Assembly (NCBI GenBank): GCA_047618565.1
Contig: JBLHKW010000181.1
Location: 1-9,179, forward strand
Direction: 5' to 3'
Length of the DNA stretch: 9,179 bases
Origin: JBLHKW01 sp047618565
GTDB lineage: Bacteria; Planctomycetota; UBA1135; GCA-002686595
The position numbers and the translations under genes are program-made. Below, piece after piece: positions 5,482 through 9,179 of the stretch (position 1 is the first letter of the stretch; the number at the start of each line of letters is the position of its first letter). Below the pieces are notes generated by a model, which was not told the origin of the DNA, ran no database searches, and saw only the letters and a program-made list of their open reading frames with translations.

Positions 5482-7017
5482 ATGAAGGGCCCGCTGCTGC
5501 TGATCGTCCTGGATGGTTGGGGACACCGCATCGACCCCGAGGGCAATGCCATCCGCTCCCATGCGCCGTACTTCCATGACCTGCTCGGGCGCTATCCGAA
5601 CACCCTGCTGCAGGCCTGCGGCGAGGAGGTAGGCTTGCCGCTCGGGGTCATGGGGAATAGCGAGGTCGGGCACATGAACCTGGGAGCGGGGCGTGTGATC
5701 TTCCAGGACCTCAGCCGCATCGACCGGGACATCAGGTCGGGATCGATCCACGACAACGAAGCGATCGGCGCTCTGATGGAGCGCGTCAAGCGCGACGGCA
5801 AGCGCCTGCACCTGTTTGGCTTGCTCTCGGATGGCCGCGTACACGCGAGCGATGCACACCTGCGCGCTCTGTTGAAGATGGCTGCGCAGCGCGGCCTCGA
5901 TGGCGCGTCGGTTCTGGTGCACGTGGTGACGGATGGGCGCGACACGCCACCCCGTTCGGCCGGTGTGTACCTCGAACAGCTCGAGGCGGACATGCGCGAT
6001 GCGGGTGTCGGTCGCATCGCATCCGTGGTGGGACGCTTCTGGGCCATGGACCGGGACAAGCGCTGGGAACGGGTCGTACGCGCCTACGACCTGCTGACCC
6101 TGGCGGAGGGCGATGTGTATCCGAGCGCACTCGAGGCGCTGCAGGCTTCCTACGCGGCCGATCGCGGCGATGAGTTCGTGGAACCCGCGGTCATCGGCGA
6201 GCCAGGTGCGGGACGCCTCGAAGAGGGCGACGGGATGTTCTGCTTCAATTACCGCTCGGACCGCATGCGCGAGATCAGCGAAGCGCTCGGGGTCGAGTCC
6301 TTCGAAGGCTTCGAGCGCCGGCGCTTCGTTCCGGTGGAGATCGCGACGGCCACGCGCTACAGGGCCGACTTCCCGTTCGCCGTCGCCTTCGAGCGCCCCG
6401 AACTGAAGGACATCTTTCCGGAGATCGTGAGCGCGGCCGGGCTACGGCAGGCGCGCATCGCGGAGACCGAGAAGTACGCGCACGTGACGTTCTTCTTCTC
6501 CGGCGGGCGTGAGGAACCTCTGACGGGGGAGGAGCGCTTGCTCGTTCCTAGCCCGAAGGTGGCGACCTACGACCTGCAGCCCGACATGAGCGCCGAGGGC
6601 GTGACGCGCGCGGTCCTCGAGTCCGTCGAAAAGGGCGCAACGGACGTCTATATCATCAACTACGCCAATGCGGACATGGTCGGTCACACGGGGATTTTCG
6701 ACGCCGCCTGCAGTGCGGTCGCCAAGGTCGATTCGTGCCTGGCCCGCATCATCCCGGAGATCGAGAAGCGCGGAGGCGTGGCCGTCATCACCGCGGACCA
6801 TGGCAACGCCGAGATGCTGTGGGACGCGAAGAATGACCAGCCGCATACCGCCCACACGCTCAGTCCCGTTCCGATCGTCTTCTGCTCACAGGAGCTCAAG
6901 GGAGCGCCGCTGCGCAAGATGGGCGTGCTGGCGGACGTGGCCCCCTCCCTGTTGCAGTTGCTCGATCTCGAGCCGTCGGTCGGAATGAACGGGGCCACCC
7001 TGTTCGAGTCGCCGTGA
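5482..7017 (+). CDS. gpmI: 2,3-bisphosphoglycerate-independent phosphoglycerate mutase
   Basis: This cytosolic glycolytic and gluconeogenic enzyme interconverts 3-phosphoglycerate and 2-phosphoglycerate using two divalent metal ions (usually manganese). The protein is 511 aa, the normal length. It is an alkaline-phosphatase-superfamily domain with the inserted transferase domain. LDGWG carries metal ligand Asp11, and MGNSEVGHMNLGAGR at 57-71 carries the phosphorylated Ser60. His121, Arg153-Asp154 (in DGRDTPP) and Arg258/Arg261 (in NYRSDRM) line the substrate pocket. Lys331, Asp398 and His402 (in ADMVGH), Asp439-His440 (in TADHGN) and His458 (in PHTAHT) complete the metal sites, so all expected catalytic residues are present. 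I chose ATG 5482 because homology starts at once (MKGPLLLIVLDGWG). The frame is open back to 5260, but those residues resemble nothing in the family. There is no Shine-Dalgarno sequence. The stop overlaps the asd GTG by 4 bp. Confidence 0.97.
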   Translation: MKGPLLLIVLDGWGHRIDPEGNAIRSHAPYFHDLLGRYPNTLLQACGEEVGLPLGVMGNSEVGHMNLGAGRVIFQDLSRIDRDIRSGSIHDNEAIGALMERVKRDGKRLHLFGLLSDGRVHASDAHLRALLKMAAQRGLDGASVLVHVVTDGRDTPPRSAGVYLEQLEADMRDAGVGRIASVVGRFWAMDRDKRWERVVRAYDLLTLAEGDVYPSALEALQASYAADRGDEFVEPAVIGEPGAGRLEEGDGMFCFNYRSDRMREISEALGVESFEGFERRRFVPVEIATATRYRADFPFAVAFERPELKDIFPEIVSAAGLRQARIAETEKYAHVTFFFSGGREEPLTGEERLLVPSPKVATYDLQPDMSAEGVTRAVLESVEKGATDVYIINYANADMVGHTGIFDAACSAVAKVDSCLARIIPEIEKRGGVAVITADHGNAEMLWDAKNDQPHTAHTLSPVPIVFCSQELKGAPLRKMGVLADVAPSLLQLLDLEPSVGMNGATLFESP

Positions 7018-8081
7018 GTTTCGCGCCCGGGTTGACGCACAAGATTCCGGTCGCCGTGTACGGCGCCACGGGAGCCGTCGGTCAGCGCTTCGTCTGCCTG
7101 CTGGCACAGCACCCCTGGTTCGACGTGGTCGCCCTGTGTGCGTCTCAGCGACGCGTAGGCAAGCGCTACGGTGAGTCGGTCGACTGGCTGCAGGGCGAGC
7201 CGATCCCGGCCCATCTGGGCGACCTCGTGTTGCAACCCAGCGAACCCAGGTCCGACTGCCCGCTGGTCTTCTCGGCCCTGGACGCGCGCACCGCGGGCGA
7301 GCTCGAGCGCTCCCTCGCGGCCACGGGCGCGCTCGTCGTGACCAACGCCAGCGCACACCGCATGGACGCGGACGTTCCGCTGCTCGTGCCCGAGGTCAAT
7401 CCCGAGCATCTGGAGCTGCTACCCGAGTCGGGCGGAGCGATCCTGGCGAACCCCAACTGTTCCTCGATCGGCCTGAGCCTGGCGCTGGCGCCGCTAGAAC
7501 GTGCCCTGGGCGTCAAGCGCGTTCAGGTCGTGACCCTGCAGGCGGCCTCGGGCGCCGGTCATCCGGGCGTGCCGAGTCTGGACCTGATCGACAACGTGAT
7601 TCCGTTCATCGCCGGCGAGGAAGAGAAGCTCGAGACCGAGGTGCCCAGGATCTTCGGCCGCGTGCAAGGCGGCCTGGTCCAGCATCACGATCTGGTCGTG
7701 AGTGCGCAGTGCAACCGCGTGCCGGTCGTCGACGGTCACGTCCTTTCCGTTTCGGTAGAGCTCGAGCAACGCGCCGACGAGGCGACCCTGCGCGGACTCT
7801 GGCAGAGCTTCAAGGGCGTGCCCCAGGAGCATTGCCTGCCGAGTGCGCCGGAACGACCCACCGTGTTCCTTCCGGGGCCTGCCGTGCCCCAGCCGCGCTT
7901 GCACAGGGACACGGGCGCCGGCATGTCCGTGCTGATCGGGGCCCTGAAGCCCTGCTCGATCCTGGACTGGCGCTTCGTGACCCTGTCCCACAACACGATC
8001 CGTGGAGCAGCCGGTGGCGCTCTGCTCGCGGCCGAGCTCGCGGTCGTGCGACAGGTGGCGCGCTTTCGCGCGCAGCGCTGA
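7014..8081 (+). CDS. asd: Aspartate-semialdehyde dehydrogenase, archaeal/fungal type
   Basis: This enzyme reduces aspartyl phosphate to aspartate semialdehyde with NADPH, the branch-point precursor of threonine, methionine, lysine and the peptidoglycan building block diaminopimelate. The protein is 355 aa. The NADP-binding turn YGATGAVGQRF lies at residues 16-26, NPNCSSIGL at 146-154 with the nucleophile Cys149, SGAGHPGVPSLDLIDNVIPF at 179-198, GEEEKLETE at 201-209, and CNRVPVVDGH at 233-242 with substrate-binding Arg235 and catalytic His242. The GVPSLD-to-GEEEK block marks the archaeal/fungal subfamily, distinct from the E. coli- and Bacillus-type enzymes. The GTG at 7014 overlaps the gpmI stop (GTGA), suggesting coupled translation. 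No alternative start nearby fits as well. The stop at 8079-8081 abuts the stop of the convergent neighbour. All catalytic residues I could check are present. Confidence 0.95.
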   Translation: MSFAPGLTHKIPVAVYGATGAVGQRFVCLLAQHPWFDVVALCASQRRVGKRYGESVDWLQGEPIPAHLGDLVLQPSEPRSDCPLVFSALDARTAGELERSLAATGALVVTNASAHRMDADVPLLVPEVNPEHLELLPESGGAILANPNCSSIGLSLALAPLERALGVKRVQVVTLQAASGAGHPGVPSLDLIDNVIPFIAGEEEKLETEVPRIFGRVQGGLVQHHDLVVSAQCNRVPVVDGHVLSVSVELEQRADEATLRGLWQSFKGVPQEHCLPSAPERPTVFLPGPAVPQPRLHRDTGAGMSVLIGALKPCSILDWRFVTLSHNTIRGAAGGALLAAELAVVRQVARFRAQR

Positions 8082-9179
8082 TCAGGGCTGACGCAGGTCG
8101 AAACACGCCATCTCGACGGCGTTGCGGATCAGCAGCTTGCCCGAGGCGAAGGCAGGGTTGTTCCACGTCGTTCCGCTGATCGCCTGGAACCGACAGAGCT
8201 CGTCGTACCCGTCGGGCGTGACCGCGACCAGGGCGAGCTCGCCGGACTCGCTGACGACGATCAGGCGCTCACCCGCCAGAAGCGTTTGACCGTATCCGAA
8301 GCGCCCGCCCTTCCAGAGGCGCTCGCCGGTCTCCAGATCGAGGCAGACCAGGGTGCCCTCGTCGAGCCCGTAGGCGTGGCCGTTGTGGGCGACGGGGCTG
8401 TTGAACTTCGCTTTCAAGCGGATGCTGCGCCAGACCTCGCGCGCTTCGAACGCACCGTCGCTAGCCTCGATCTCGATCAGCACCGAGCCCTTTCCATACC
8501 CGCCCGAGAGCAGCACGCGTCTGGACTCGATCACGATCGGTTGCGATAGGGTCAGGCCGACCATGACCGACCAGGGGAAATCCCAGAGTAGCGCGCCGTC
8601 ACTCGCGTCGAGTCCGACGACGCGGCTCGCGCTCGCCACGATCAGCTGGTCGCGCCCCGCCAGGCGAGCGTGCATCGGTGTGGCGTAGCTGCCGTCATCG
8701 CTCAGGGCGGACCAGATGGGCTCGCCGTCGTCGATCCGGAATGCGTGCACGAGTTGCGGGGACCCTGGCGCGCCGGTGAGAACGATGACCTGGCCGTCGA
8801 CCAGGATCGGAGACGCGGTCAGTCCGTAGGTCAGGTTTCCGGCCGCTGCGTCTTCCAGCACGTTGCGGTGCCACACGCTCGATCCACTGGCGAGATCGAG
8901 GCATGTCAGGTGTCCCGTGGCGCCGAGCGCGACGACCAGGGGGCGTGCCATGGCATGGGCGATCAACGGGGTGGCCCGCGGTCCCTCTCCGCCCAGGGGC
9001 TCGGTGAAGCGCGCCGGGTACTCGTGGGCCCAGAGCTCCCGTCCGGTGGCGACGTCGTAGGCGACGACGGCCTCCATGGCCCGGCGCTGCTCGATGGTCA
9101 CCGCGCGCCCCGCGGCGACCGCGAAGGAGGCGTATCCGCCGCCGATCGGCTGGCGCCAGAGACAGGCGGGTCCCTGGTC
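8082..9179 (-). CDS. PQQ-like beta-propeller repeat protein (N-terminus beyond window)
   Basis: This is a beta-propeller protein of the PQQ-dehydrogenase-like / BamB-like repeat family. 365 residues are visible, open to the right edge. Repeats of the blade-closing pattern, a D-x-x-[TS]-G core ending in Trp, occur at visible residues 40-50 (AYDVATGRELW), 93-103, 146-156, 189-199 (GLDASDGALLW) and 279-289 (CLDLETGERLW). A looser copy, with a longer stretch before its Trp, lies at about 236-250. Near the edge, LWRQPIGGGYASF and TIEQRR resemble the family of exported propeller proteins common in Planctomycetota and related bacteria, but this is from memory. Six or more blades are visible, and a signal peptide or further domain would lie off the window. 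The sequence gives no catalytic residue or ligand: some relatives bind PQQ, while many are non-enzymatic scaffolds. The stop directly abuts that of the convergent asd gene, with no room for a terminator between. Confidence 0.85.
   Translation of the reverse strand, partial: DQGPACLWRQPIGGGYASFAVAAGRAVTIEQRRAMEAVVAYDVATGRELWAHEYPARFTEPLGGEGPRATPLIAHAMARPLVVALGATGHLTCLDLASGSSVWHRNVLEDAAAGNLTYGLTASPILVDGQVIVLTGAPGSPQLVHAFRIDDGEPIWSALSDDGSYATPMHARLAGRDQLIVASASRVVGLDASDGALLWDFPWSVMVGLTLSQPIVIESRRVLLSGGYGKGSVLIEIEASDGAFEAREVWRSIRLKAKFNSPVAHNGHAYGLDEGTLVCLDLETGERLWKGGRFGYGQTLLAGERLIVVSESGELALVAVTPDGYDELCRFQAISGTTWNNPAFASGKLLIRNAVEMACFDLRQP

Noticed and set aside
5437..6855. Minus-strand open frames opposite gpmI.
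   Set aside because: The plus strand encodes a complete GpmI with all catalytic residues, so these are antisense shadows.

Overview
The window is a GC-rich (roughly two-thirds G+C), densely coding stretch of a bacterial chromosome. It shows no mobile element, CRISPR array, RNA gene or phage gene. The genes are metabolic. The mix (GTG starts, few clear Shine-Dalgarno sites, an archaeal/fungal-type aspartate-semialdehyde dehydrogenase, a PQQ-like beta-propeller protein, a GlcD/GlcE pair and a GT5 glycogen-synthase relative) suggests a high-GC Gram-negative lineage such as Planctomycetota or a myxobacterial/deltaproteobacterial-type group. That placement is an inference from gene content, not a demonstrated assignment.

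Layout. From 5072 down to the left edge, four genes run on the minus strand: a glycogen-synthase (GT5) homologue (5072-3594), a ROK-family sugar kinase (3543-2623), the FAD subunit GlcD of glycolate oxidase (2554-1112), and GlcE, the second FAD-binding subunit (1115 to the edge, C-terminus cut off). Gaps are 50 bp and 68 bp, then a 4-bp ATGA overlap between glcD and glcE, so this could be one operon. A promoter-like sequence just before glcD suggests glcDE may also be transcribed separately. The iron-sulfur subunit GlcF, if present, would lie beyond the left edge.

An intergenic region of about 410 bp (5073-5481), lower in GC in its left half, separates this block from a plus-strand pair: gpmI, cofactor-independent phosphoglycerate mutase (5482-7017), and asd, aspartate-semialdehyde dehydrogenase (7014-8081). 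These overlap by 4 bp (GTGA). Beyond asd, a convergent minus-strand gene for a PQQ-like beta-propeller protein ends at 8082, directly against the asd stop, and runs off the right edge.

How the genes fit together. gpmI (lower glycolysis), the ROK kinase (sugar phosphorylation) and the GT5 homologue suggest a central-carbon and storage-sugar theme. glcDE handles glycolate or another 2-hydroxy acid, and asd feeds lysine/diaminopimelate, threonine and methionine synthesis. The most unusual point is the GT5 protein. It is intact and keeps the family fold signatures, but it has lost the KxGG nucleotide-sugar loop, the Lys of the SRLxxQKG motif and the catalytic Glu of the EPCGL motif. It therefore looks like a pseudo-glycogen synthase or an enzyme with changed chemistry. 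Next to it, the ROK kinase has a 10-base C tract immediately after its probable start codon and a Ser in place of one zinc-ligand Cys. I found no other candidate for an undescribed system.
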